Part shown: positions 37,505 through 47,231 of the stretch, one piece after another
How positions within the stretch are numbered: the first letter of the stretch is position 1
Layout: the number at the start of each line of letters is the position of its first letter
DNA from: Dichotomocladium elegans
Lineage: Eukaryota; Mucoromycota; Mucoromycetes; Mucorales; Lichtheimiaceae
Assembly (NCBI GenBank): GCA_025716815.1
Contig: JAIXMN010000016.1
Span: 868,001-932,000, forward strand
DNA: 64,000 nt
Direction of reading: 5' to 3'
Made by a program: the position numbers and the translations under genes
The notes under the pieces: model-generated
What the model saw: only the letters and a program-made list of their open reading frames with translations
What the model was told of the DNA's origin: nothing
Databases searched by the model: none

Positions 37505-39003
37505 TCATTGGAGAAGAAAAGGAGCAATCATTTTCATATAATATCTACTTCACCTGCATCTACAATCGTACTAGGAGTATATATTCACACACGGACCATA
37601 TACCCAATATCTTGCCATGATGGAGCTCGTTACCTGCTGTGTATGGTTGTATATGCGTAGATAAAAGAAATAGTCAGGATATAGGGACTTACCGCAACCC
37701 CTGTATGCATGGGACATACGCATCATCGCGAAGAGCGCAGCCTCGACCCCCTTTATTTTTATTTTTATTCTGCAGTCATCCACAACGCTGTAGGTTCCTC
37801 CTTATCTTAATTAGCAGTTCATATTAGCCTTTGATAAACCCGCGGTTTTAAGCCTAAATCTTTGAGGTCCCTCCAAAGATGCGGCGTGCACATTGTATGT
37901 ATGTATAGCATGCGGACTGCTCAATCCTCACGGAGCAAAAGACGTTTCTATTTCCTCGTCTAAGCCTTGAAACCTAAAGTTGTCTTTGGACTGATTCTAC
38001 TACAAAAGCAAGAGTGCAAAGCCTAAGAGTTAAGGGGGGCCTGTAAAGGACTTTGAAAGTTTGGCGTTTAAAAAAATTCCCCTGAAAGAAGGCCTTTATG
38101 TTCATTACAGAATTATCACCATCAGTAACGCTCTTTCACCTCCCCCCAATTTGGGTGCATCGCTCTCATCCCCCCTCTTTCGAATCGGTCGCTGATATCC
38201 ACAGAGTCTTGCAGGCAAATTTTGATCCCGATGCGCACGCGCCATATTGTAGCGATAAGAATAAATAGCAGTGTAAAAAAATACCACATGATAATGTAGT
38301 TGTTCAAGGGAGAGAGAAATGTAGATCGGACATGAAGGTGAAAGTGCACGCATTCAATTCATCCTTCGTCCGTCGTCCTTCAAATAACCTGTTATTCCTA
38401 TTGCTCATCTCGTGAGCGGCGGGATCATGGATTACAAAGCAAATCAGGATAAATGTCCCCAAACTCGACATGGTGATCGAATTCGAATGGTTACCAACCG
38501 CATTGATAGCGGTAGCCGAATATCTGGAATCTCCTCTGCTCACAATGGTTCAGCCCCTTTCATCCGTGTCGTGAGCCTATATCCGGCTTTTTTTATCGAA
38601 AGGAAAGAGCTGGATAAACTATAAAAACCAACGTATCCGACGGCGTAACCACCCGCCCCTGCATCTTCGTCCTCGTCCTCGTCTGCATCCGCATCTGCAT
38701 TTGCGTTTGCGTTTGCGTCTACGTCTATGTCTACATCTGCATGTGGCGCTGAATTTGTTCTCTGGTGGAGTGCTCTTCTTATGCCTGCAATGAATGTAAC
38801 CGGGCATTCAGACATTGAGCAGAAGACAGCGCTCCTTGGAAGGCAATCATCACCCACTGTGATACAACCATATCCTCTTCTGATCTCTGGAAATGGCGAG
38901 CGGAGGATGTAGAAAGCAGCATCTTCCAATCGGGTCTTTTTATCGCCACAACGGAGCTTTATCCAATTCGGCTATGCAACAAAAAAAAAAGCTCTTTTTA
39001 GAC
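37014..39003. other. Long spacer with unresolved ORFs
   Basis: Holds a (TG)n run (37481-37503) and, on the minus strand at 38105-38929, overlapping ORFs. One has a possible TM segment (NNYIIMWYFFTLLFILIAT, ~38250-38310), and one encodes an alternating Asp/Ala-Glu stretch from a hexanucleotide repeat (~38665-38740). Exons could not be joined convincingly and no family was recognised. A small membrane-protein gene is possible. Confidence 0.3.
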
Positions 39004-39055
39004 TTACCCCTTACCTCCTTGTTTCTCTCTTCTCTCTCTCTCTCTCTCTCTCCTT
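39004..39055 (+). promoter_or_regulatory. CT tract before xylulokinase start
   Basis: (TC)n-type run TCTCTCTCTCTCTCTC and TTTCTCTCTT directly upstream of the ATG at 39066, as in other expressed genes here. Confidence 0.5.
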
Positions 39056-39065
39056 TGTGTGAACC

Positions 39066-40711
39066 ATGTCATACTACCTCGGCTTAGACCTCTCCACACA
39101 ACAACTTAAATGTACTATCATCGACGAAAGTCATACCATTGTGCTTGAAGAAGCTGTCAACTTCGACCGGGATTTGCCCGAGTTTGGAACTAAGCACGGT
39201 GCGATACAGTGCGGTGACGTCGTCACGTCCCCAACGCTGATGTGGGTAAAAGCCATGGATATGCTTTTTGAGCGACTGCATAAGCATTCCGCGGACGTGG
39301 TTGGCAAAATCCGTGGCATTTCAGGCGCAGGACAGGCAAATACTCGAGATAAAGAGATGCTTTCAGACGTCATTTTGTATTTACATACCTAGTTAATTAG
39401 CAACACGGCAGTGTCTACTGGAGCGACCATGGCGTTCAGACGTTGAGCCAGCTTAATCCTCAACAAGCCTTAGCAGATCAGCTCCAGGATGCGTTTTCAA
39501 TTGATCAGTCCCCAATCTGGCAGGACGCCAGCACAACTCAGGAATGCCGATCGCTCGAAAGCCTGGTAGGTGGTGCACAGGCTCTGGCCGACCTGACTGG
39601 GTCCAAAGGCTATGAACGCTTTACGGGTAATCAGATCGCAAAAATCTACCATACCCGCCGTGCTGAATACGACCGCACGGCCCACATCAGCCTGGTAAGC
39701 TCCTTCATTGCTACCTTGCTGCTCGGCCGGCTAGCACCTGTCGACGCGTCCGAAGGCTCAGGGACGAACTTGATGAACATTAAGACACACACATGGGAAA
39801 AAATGCTCCTCGAGCACTGCGGTGGTCACGCATTACAAGCCAAGTTAGGCCTCGAACCTGTCGAAGGTGGCATCGAACTCGGCAAGATCAACCCTTATTA
39901 TGTCGAGCGCTTTGGTCTTCCTGAAAGCTGCACGATCATGCCGTTCACCGGCGACAATTCAGCTACGCTCGCGTCCATGAATCTGCATGAGGGCGACTGC
40001 GTTGTCTCTCTTGGCACGTCCGACACCGTTCTCGTGTACCTTAAACAGGGCGCCGCCAAAGCCACGACAGAAGCCCATCTGATGGCTCACCCTACCGATC
40101 CCAACGGCTTCATGGGTATGCTCTGCTACAAGAACGGCTCGCTGACGCGCCAGCATGTCCGTGACCAGTATGCTTCCGCAGATTGGGACACCTTCAATGC
40201 CCTCCTCCAGAAAGACACCCATAACGCCGTCGGCTTTTACTACTCCATGCAGGAGATCATTCCCTTTGCCAAGGGCTTCTATCGATTTGTGGACGGAAAG
40301 CCTGTGCAAGAATTCGCCGACCCCGCGATCAATGTGCGGGCTATTGTCGAGTCGCAATTCATGTCCATGCGCATCCGTCTCGCCCGAATGACCTCCATCC
40401 AGTCAAAGCGCATCCTCGCAACAGGTGGCGCGGCTGCCAATCCCGAGCTCCTCAAGATCTTGTCCAACATCCTTGGCCTTCCTGTCTACAAGCAAAAGGG
40501 TCAAAACAGCGCTAGCCTGGGAGGTGCCTTGCTTGCCAAATTCGGCACACGCAAGGACAACATTAGCTTTGAGGACATGATGAAGCAGCAAGAGCACCGC
40601 TTAGATGGCGCTGAGCTCGTGTGTAAGCCCGATCTGGAGGCAACGAAAACATACGCTGCGCGTGTGGACGAATATATTCGATTAGAAAATGAGGTAGTGG
40701 GCACCGCATAG
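39066..40711 (+). CDS. XKS1: D-xylulokinase
   Basis: FGGY-family carbohydrate kinase that phosphorylates D-xylulose to xylulose-5-phosphate, linking pentose use to the pentose phosphate pathway. Two exons encode 526 residues. Exon 1 (39066-39335) starts MSYYLGLDLSTQQLKCTII (N-terminal phosphate motif DLSTQQ) and ends ISGAGQ. Exon 2 (39401-40711) opens QHGSVYWSD, giving the diagnostic GQQHGSVYW. It continues through PIWQDASTTQEC, FTGNQIAKIY, GDNSATLASMNLHEGDCVVS, LGTSDTVLVY and ILATGGAAANPELLKILSNI. The intron 39336-39400 has a GC donor (gcaaat) and ag acceptor; no GT donor would keep the motif. Confidence 0.96.
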
Positions 40712-40984
40712 GGCAGGCAGTCGTAATCTGTGTCATTAGAACAATCATCCTCCCGAATCTGTGTATATTATAAAGCCAAATTCCATGTACAGTAGGCATA
40801 CTTTTTCCAAAATAAATTTCTTATACACTATTTTTCAAAATCAAAGTCGCAGGATCGCAAAAATACAAATCGCATTTTTTCCGGGAATCTTTACGCGTGA
40901 TGACAAAGCAAATGTCGCATACATACACGGAGAGATGTCGCAAATCCATTTCATCCTTATGACTCTTTCTCTTTATAAACTTTT

Positions 40985-41700
40985 ACATTCTGAAATGAGC
41001 AATCTATTATTTTACAACGATGGCCAAGGTCATGTCGTTGATGAGTGTGGCTGACCTGAATCTATGGACTATGTCATTGATGAGGAAATGTACTCACTTC
41101 AATCCGTTTGTTCTTACACTGAATATCTGCGTAGCATATCGTGCAAAGATAACTCTGAGTTTACTCTCTCTCACATTCCCAAGCGAAAGGATACATACAT
41201 TCGGATGAAGTAGCGGGGATCAAGGGCAGTTACACAGCATACACTGATCAAGGCAAGGTCAGATATTTCAAACTGGTGTTTGAGGAGGTATTGAGTGCAT
41301 CAGCTGCAGCAAAACAGCTAGGACTCCATGTTCGTTCAGCACAGCGATGGGCATTACAGTAAGAAAAGAACCCTGACAGCATTTTAAGAAACGTAGAAGC
41401 AGAGGGCCGATCGTGTACTCTCAATGAAGAGCATTTATTGTTCTAGAATGCAATTGTCGCTAAAAATAGCCGTACTCAAAAGAATCCTATATCAAGAAGA
41501 GTAAGTTTATTCTTGGAAAGAACAAAGAACTATCGGAGTGTGCTTGTCTCTTTGTCAATGAGCCATTCAGCCTGGAGATTGTAACTCCGAAGCTGGTTAT
41601 CAAATGGAATAATGAAGTAATGGCTTTCAGGAGACTACTGTGTTCTCATTGTAATATTCAGAGAAATTATTCACTATGTACCTACACTTCCTGAACGTAT
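40985..41700 (+). pseudogene. Decayed DDE transposase of the Fanzor element
   Basis: The N-terminal part (SVADLNLWTMSLMRKCTHFN, ~41045-41105) aligns in sequence, though often in another frame, with the transposases at 10.5 kb and 59.6 kb. The helix-turn-helix block AAAKQLGLHVRSAQRWALQ (~41305-41360) is clear. It is followed by a stop, KNPDSILRN-like and LNEEHLLF-like pieces, after which similarity fades. The catalytic blocks are lost. Confidence 0.65.
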
Positions 41701-41892
41701 GGATAAGGATGACAGCAGTGTCGTGTTTTGTTGGGTTGTAAGAGACTGAGAGAGTACGAAAAGAAGTACAATCTTCCTACACTACACAAGTGCCGGATAT
41801 GTATCGGATTATTCTTGAGATGGTCTCTTGGAATTACTTGTTGGAATTGTTTGGGATTTCATTGTTGATTTCAGACCTCCCTCACGTCGATA

Positions 41893-42064
41893 CAGTGGCC
41901 GCCCGTTATAGTGATACCCTCGGTTCCAGAAAATCGCATCACTATAATGAATTATCACTATAATGAATTGGAATAAACCCTACCTGGCAATTTTGTCCTT
42001 CATAAAGCGTATCGCTATAACGAATTATCATTATAATGAATATCAATATAACGAGCGGCCACTG
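41893..42064. mobile_element. 172 bp pogo/Tigger-like MITE
   Basis: Flanked by TA (41891-41892, 42065-42066), with terminal inverted repeats CAGTGGCCGCCCGTTATAGT and the complement of CAGTGGCCGCTCGTTATATT. The interior is built of TATAATGAATTATCA-type repeats. CAGT...CGTTATA termini and a TA target are features of pogo-type elements. It has no coding capacity and lies just upstream of the Fanzor promoter. Confidence 0.8.
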
Positions 42065-42130
42065 TAAAACCTCATTAAAGAACCCAGTGGGAAAAAGGGA
42101 AACACTGTGGAGAGGGATCATTGCTGACAC

Positions 42131-42139
42131 TATAAATAG
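42131..42139 (+). promoter_or_regulatory. TATA box of the Fanzor gene
   Basis: TATAAATAG. Transcription starting ~30 nt downstream would miss the ATG at 42142 and make the ATG at 42310 the first good start, in line with homology to the 57.4 kb copy. Confidence 0.5.
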
Positions 42140-42309
42140 TGATGCTCAAGCAAACTGTCCCTTTCCATTATCCACATACAAAACTAGAGCCCATACAGCC
42201 TACAGAAAATAACACAGCACCACATTTACGGTTGAAAGGTAATACGGCCGCTTTCATACTCGGGTCTGCGATACTAAGAAATAATATACCCTACGTCTTC
42301 ACCCACCAA

Positions 42310-44510
42310 ATGGCCCAACCCCACCGCCCCGTCATTCCCGAAGGCATGCGCACTGGCCACAGCATTGACCGCACTGGCCGTATAATTGGGGTGAAATCGT
42401 CCATACGGGGCATCGGCTGGCGACAGCAGTACCGTGAACGTCTGTATCAGTTGGTTGACCTTGTCCACAACACCACAACACAGGCGTACGCGTTCGCCAA
42501 ATATATTTTCATCAACGAGGCAGCGCGCGATCCAACTTTTAACATCCAGGAAAACATCACGGAGAAGTTCTTTTCAGACGTTTGGCTCTCCATGGTTAAC
42601 AAAGCCTAACGCCGCATCCAAGGTGAAACTGCCCGCATCCGAGAACTAATTAATCGCCACAAAGATGAGTACCTTAGGATATCCGGATACGACAGGCCTG
42701 CGTTCCCTTATTCCCAGCAATGTTCTTCTTACGAAGGCACCAAGATTTATACTGCTTACGTGAATAATGTCCACATGCGGTTCGGGCAACACCTTCGGCG
42801 TGTCATCAATGTCATCTTGAATCTTCGTCAGCGAAAAGCCGACCGCAAGCGAGAGTTAATCGCACAGGGCCTAAACCCCGATCAAGTACGCCAGGACCTT
42901 TATGAAGCCATCACCCGGCATGCCACAGGATTCAAGCTAGCACTTGCCCGTCGAGGTGTTTTGAGGGAAGACATTAATGCCGAACCTGGATTTCTTCGGG
43001 AAGCATACGATATCCTACAGCCTGTCTTAAACGCTTACCCCCGAAATCACCAATTCCAACACCAGAGTATCTATTACGACGCCAAGGCCAATCCTGTTAA
43101 GCATTTCAACGCCTTCTTCCAGCTTGCACGTGTTTGTCAACAGAACGGAATACGCGGATTCAACTGTTTTCCACTTCGTCGCTCGTGGTCACCATGCTAC
43201 ATGGAGATCGATACGAAAATCCTTTGCTACCATATCCTAGGCTGCAAAATGGAATCCCACACAAGCAATATGGAGTACTGGAGACGGGTTGTAAATCTGA
43301 AATCAAGAGCTTTCAAACCCCAAGAATCCGAGCTGCTCCAATTCCGTGGGACTATTCACACTGACGGCGTCGGTGTTACTGTGTTCAAGAAGACAAATGG
43401 CCTTCAATCGGGTTTCGGACAGAGATTTGGCATCCAGAGCGAAGATATCGAATACGTCACCCCACAGATAGTCCGGAACGAAGACTATAGAGGACAATGG
43501 GTCACCATTGATCCTGGCAGAAGGGAGACCTGTTGTATTGCGTTCATGAGAACTCATCACCCGACAACCACCAGACCTTCCGATATACAAAGCAGCTTCA
43601 AGATCATACACGGAAGACCAAACGGTACTGCAGACTCCGAGAACGACTCAAGTTAGAGCGACCCGAGGTCGCGTTGGCTGAGCAGAATCTATCTCAATTT
43701 CAAAGTCATACGCTTTCCGTGCCCAACTACGACGGATACCTCGCCGCCAAGAACCGGGTGTCTGTAGTTCTCAAGTCTTTCTACGCGACAACCATTACGA
43801 ACTACCCGAACCCGCAATTTCTTTTTCGAAAACTTCGCCTATCAGCGTTTTACAAGAAGCAGCAAGCAGATGAAAAGCTTCTCGACTCTTTGAATGCGAA
43901 GTTTGGCAGTAGGTCCGTTTTCGTGATGGGAAATTGGTCTGCGCCGCATACAAAATATCACGAGCCTATCGGTGGTGTCGGCTTCCGGCGGCTGTTGAAG
44001 AAGAACAATTGCAATATTTATTTGATCGACGAGTACAAGACAAGCAAGTGCTGCCCTGTATGTAACAATGAAAGCCTTGCTACCTTTAAAATGGTTCCTA
44101 ATCCACGTCCATATCGACGACCCGACAATCCGCTCACGATCTGCCATGGGCTGCTACGGTATGAAGGACGGGCATGGTGTGTTATATTTCCAAAAGATTC
44201 TAATACAGTATTTTGATGTTTCAATAGATGCACAAATCAAAACTGTACAGCAGGCATGGCAGAGGGTGTTTGTCAACCAAGGTTATGGAACCGGGATCTG
44301 GCGGCGGCTCTCAACATGCATCATATCCTCCGGGGCCTTCGGGAAGATGGTATCATCCCAGCAAGATTCCAGAGAAGAAATGTTGCACAAGCGTCCGCAG
44401 CTGGTGGAAGACCACACTCACCTGAACCAGAGCAGCGCAGCGTGAGACCACGACGGGCAAGGCCAGGAAGGCCACGAGGTGCACGCTCTGGCGGGTCGAG
44501 ACGACCGTAA
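42310..44510 (+). pseudogene. Fanzor (eukaryotic TnpB-like) nuclease, copy A
   Basis: RNA-guided nuclease family of eukaryotic transposons. The ATG at 42310 gives MAQPHRPVIPEGMRTGHSID; an upstream in-frame ATG is at 42142. The middle is MRFGQHLRRVINVILNLRQR, FNCFPLRRSWSPCY and HTDGVGVTVFKK. RuvC-I is VTIDPGRR (Asp codon 43510). FVMGNWSAPHTKYHEPIGG is family-typical. IDEYKTSKCCPVC gives the candidate alternative catalytic Glu (44031) and first zinc Cys pair. CHGLLR, then CTNQNC gives the second pair, and WNRDLAAALNMHHI is RuvC-III (Asp 44295). The tail is Arg/Pro-rich. A 69 nt intron (44159-44227) separates the two Cys pairs. Lesions: an in-frame TAA at 42607-42609 and a frame change near 43530, just after RuvC-I. 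Otherwise ~700 codons are readable, so inactivation looks recent. Confidence 0.88.
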
Positions 44511-44514
44511 TCCC

Positions 44515-44640
44515 AACCAAGAATTTTCCGCGTCAGTTATCGCTGACGCACCCAGGATAACCACAGCCCTTCGGGGCAAGCCCCCTTCCTTTGGAAGGAC
44601 GGTGTGTTGTAAGTTAACGGGATTGAAGAAGGAGCAGTGT
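44515..44640 (+). ncRNA. Candidate Fanzor guide-RNA scaffold (hairpin array)
   Basis: Directly after the Fanzor stop and before the element's right end come three perfect hairpins: GCGTCAG-TTATCG-CTGACGC (44530-44549), GCCC-TTCG-GGGC with a UUCG tetraloop (44566-44577) and CCTTCC-TTT-GGAAGG (44584-44598). The second and third recur, with compensating or loop changes, next to the Fanzor B fragment on the minus strand (44882-44913). Known Fanzor guide RNAs are encoded 3' of the protein toward the element end, so position and structure agree. Transcription is not shown. Confidence 0.45.
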
Positions 44641-44658
44641 TTTCTGTTGACTAACAGA

Positions 44659-44855
44659 TTTTAATCCATGGATGCGAAATCTTTTTACCTATTGATACCA
44701 CAAATTTATATAATTCTATGCGACATTTTTCTTGTATTTTGCACGACATTATTTTATCTTGTTTACGACATTTATTTTTGAAAATAAAGTACAAGATATA
44801 ATACGACAAGAAAGACGTATTAATAGGCAAAAAGATTTTGCATCCATGGATTAAA
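44659..44855. repeat. Facing inverted repeats at the tail-to-tail junction
   Basis: The arms 44659-44694 (TTTAATCCATGGATGCGAAA... on +) and 44821-44855 (same on -) are ~35 bp with two or three differences, separated by ~126 bp. They are the 3' flanks of Fanzor A (+) and the Fanzor B fragment (-). Confidence 0.85.
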
Positions 44856-44931
44856 GTGTGTTACTCCTTAATCATACCATCCTTCCAACGGAAGAGGGCT
44901 TACCCCCAAGGGCTGCGGTTATTGGTCGGGC

Positions 44932-45235
44932 TCATGGCCGCCTCGATCGGCCTGAGCATGTACGTCGAGGCCTTCCTGGCCTTGTCCGCCGTGGACTCAC
45001 GTTCCGCTGGTCTGATGCAGGTGAGCGCAGCCTTTCACGAGCTGCAGACACTTGTGAAGTACTTCCTCTCTGAAACCTTGCTGGGATGATGCCATCTTCC
45101 CGAAGACTACGGAGGATATGCTGCATGGTAAGAACGCCTGCCGGATCCTGATTCCATAACTTGGTTGATGAACGCTCTCTGCCATGCTTGCTGTACAGGT
45201 TTGGTTTGAACAGCTATTGAAACATCAATATATTA
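44932..45235 (-). pseudogene. Fanzor C-terminal fragment, copy B
   Basis: Starts (minus strand) with the last bases of the conserved intron (gatgtttcaatag), then NQTCTASMAESVHQ-like sequence, a frame change, WNQDPAGVLTMQHILRSLRE (RuvC-III block; NRDLAAALN worn to NQDPAGVLT) and an Arg/Pro-rich tail to the stop at 44932-44934. Its 3' flank has the same hairpins as copy A. All upstream domains are missing. Confidence 0.8.
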
Positions 45236-45439
45236 GAAAATTTTGTCTATTTAGCATACAGCAGACTTTCAAAGCCCTACTACTTGCAAGTTCGCTGGTT
45301 CGATAGACAAAATAGCTATTATTTAATAGGATAATGTACTTAACCTCTACCCTATAATAGCTGAAAAGGATCACGATCATCCGATCTGGGTTACTTCAAT
45401 TCGAAACATACGCAACAACAAGCGCAGACTTGCTCATGC

Positions 45440-45720
45440 AAGATACACCAGGTAAGTATACGACATAGTCGATGGATTTCAGACGGCTATGCTCGTCAAT
45501 AACATGGCCCTGCCCGTCGTAGTAAAATGTGTATAGGCAAAATGCCGAAAAGCTGGGTACTTTTAAAGAGATGAATTTGCGACGTCTATTCCCGCGTATG
45601 CAACAGCAGATTTGCTATCTTACGCAGAGAGTTTTGGCAGAAGCGACATTTTATTGGTGCCATCTGACGACTTCAGAATTGGGTGGCATGCGACATTGAT
45701 TTCGGGAAATGGTGTATAAT
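45440..45720 (-). pseudogene. Left-end and transposase N-terminal remnant of element B
   Basis: The minus strand carries the block seen at 59.64-59.77 kb (GTCAATAACATGGCCCTGCC; compare ATCAACAACATGGCCCTGCT) and the subterminal GCGACATT motifs. With the Fanzor B fragment it marks an oppositely oriented, internally deleted element spanning ~44.79-45.72 kb. Confidence 0.55.
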
Positions 45721-46470
45721 TATGGGTTATTAACGGTGACTGTAGTTTCTGGTAATGATGGAGGCGCTGAGGGCGATGCTCCTTGCAGCTGTTGCGGTTT
45801 GGATGCTTTTGGAGGATTGCGAAGATACATCCAATGATAGTATTGGACTCGATGTATCTCTTGGGTATTTTCAGAGGTAGTGATGTGCTCTCTGAACTGC
45901 GGATACTGAAGCAAATCGAGAAAGTGGAGGGCGTGGGGGTATCTTTTTTATTCAAATGTTGTATGTATGAGTTATCCAGCCCTGCTTGCCCTGCAAAGAC
46001 GGTTATTTTTCGCACTTACATAACGAATCGCGCATATTCAGGTTTTTTCCAATATTGAAGGTACTCAAGATACCGTATAAATGCCTCATCCTTGAAATAT
46101 TGCTGCTGTCCCAAGTCTATTGAGTTCGTGCAGGCATGTACCTTTTGTTAAACGGTGCGATTGCCTAATAATCCGCACACCATATTCATATAGTTACGAT
46201 TAAGATACCAAGGATTGGCCAAACATTGAACAAACTCAAGTTCCATTTCGAATCTCTTCAGTTCCTCATCGTCTTTTTGGCTATGAATGCTGTTGGTGCT
46301 GCTCATTATGTGTATGCACAAAGGTTAGAAGGGTTAAAAAAAAAAAAGAAATTTCGGAGTTATCAGGCCTTCAAATTCGTGGTTTAGCTGTCTTTTAAGT
46401 ACACACAGCGCGCTCTCCGTCTCTCTCTCTCTCTCTCCTCTCTACACCCAGAGTTATCTCACCTCTTCTA
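45721..46470. other. Spacer and promoter of the coatomer zeta gene
   Basis: No gene was recognised. An oligo-A run (46338-46348) and a CT tract (46421-46440) precede the ATG at 46471. Confidence 0.45.
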
Positions 46471-47231
46471 ATGGTCAATCTGTCATTATACTCCGTTAAG
46501 GCTGTTCTACTCCTAGATGCCGAAGGCAATCGCGTTCTCACAAAGTATTACGGCTCTGAGTATTCCAATCTTAAAGAGCAAAAGGCATTTGAGAAGGGAC
46601 TCTTTGACAAGACAAAGCGTGCACAAGGCAAGTCCGGTCGTGGCCGTGGATAGAGAATAAGCGAGTGGGGAGGGGGAGAAAATCTTCATGGGCGTTCACT
46701 GATACCATTTTTCTACTCGATCTATTAGGGGAGGTGATTCTTTATGACAATCAAGTTGTGCTCTATCGATCGAATATCGACATCTTCTTTTATGTTGTTG
46801 GATCGATAGAAGAAAACGAGCTGATACTCCTCAGCATGCTAAATGCCTTTTATGACGCTGTGTCGACGTTGTTGAGGTAATAAGTGAAGAAAAGAGCCAG
46901 GTTGGGGTTGATAGCCAGCTAACAAATGGGGACCGCGCTCTTGATAGGTTCCAAGTGGAAAAGCGATCGATCCTCGATAACCTCGACCTTGTGGTTTTAT
47001 GCCTCGATGAGACCGTGGATGGAGGGTACGCGTGAAAGAAGCTCCCATGTCAGACGAATGCTGACAAACGAAGCCTTGAATAGGATTATTCTGGAAACAG
47101 ATGCAAATGCGATTGCAAACCGAGTATCCAAACCTCGTCTGGACGTGGTCGATATCCCTCTGAGCGAGCAGACATTGATGCAAGCCTACAAGACTGCAAA
47201 GGATAGATTTGCAAGCCAGCTGTTAAGATAA
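46471..47231 (+). CDS. RET3: Coatomer zeta subunit
   Basis: Small subunit of the COPI coat for Golgi-to-ER transport. Exon 1 (46471-46627) reads [20 protein letters not shown] to KTKRAQ. Exon 2 (46729-46876) opens [20 protein letters not shown] (longin fold). Exon 3 gives [26 protein letters not shown] and exon 4 [14 protein letters not shown] to FASQLLR. It is ~180 residues. The first intron best fits a GC-AG intron (cacaag/gcaagt donor at 46628); weaker GT donors 3' of it would insert a few residues. It is a partner of the KKxx-bearing p24 protein encoded at 25.7-26.8 kb. Confidence 0.93.

Larger units (their letters stand above)
40801..44789 (+). mobile_element. TIR-bounded mariner/IS630-type element carrying a Fanzor
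   Basis: A 3,989 bp unit flanked by TA on both sides (40799-40800 and 44790-44791). The left end CTTTTTCCAAAATAAATTTC is the inverted partner of the right end, which reads inward CTTTATTTTCAAAAATAAAT. In order, same strand: left end and subterminal repeats (ATCGCA, ATGTCGCA motifs), decayed DDE transposase (40985-41700), a nested pogo-like MITE (41893-42064), a TATA box and Fanzor (42310-44510), a hairpin-rich 3' segment (44530-44598) and the right end (44700-44789). The unit has the layout expected of a DNA transposon with TnpB-like cargo. Neither protein is intact, so it is not autonomous now. Confidence 0.75.

Noticed and set aside
42139..42309. N-terminal extension of Fanzor A from an upstream in-frame ATG
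   Set aside because: The ATG at 42142 lies only ~10 nt after the TATA box, and similarity to copy C starts around 42310.
42607..42609. Stop-codon readthrough or recoding in Fanzor A
   Set aside because: No recoding signal was seen and a second independent lesion exists downstream; simple pseudogenisation explains it.
44659..44855. CRISPR-like repeat
   Set aside because: Only two facing arms, no spacer array, and a eukaryotic host; these are transposon flanks.
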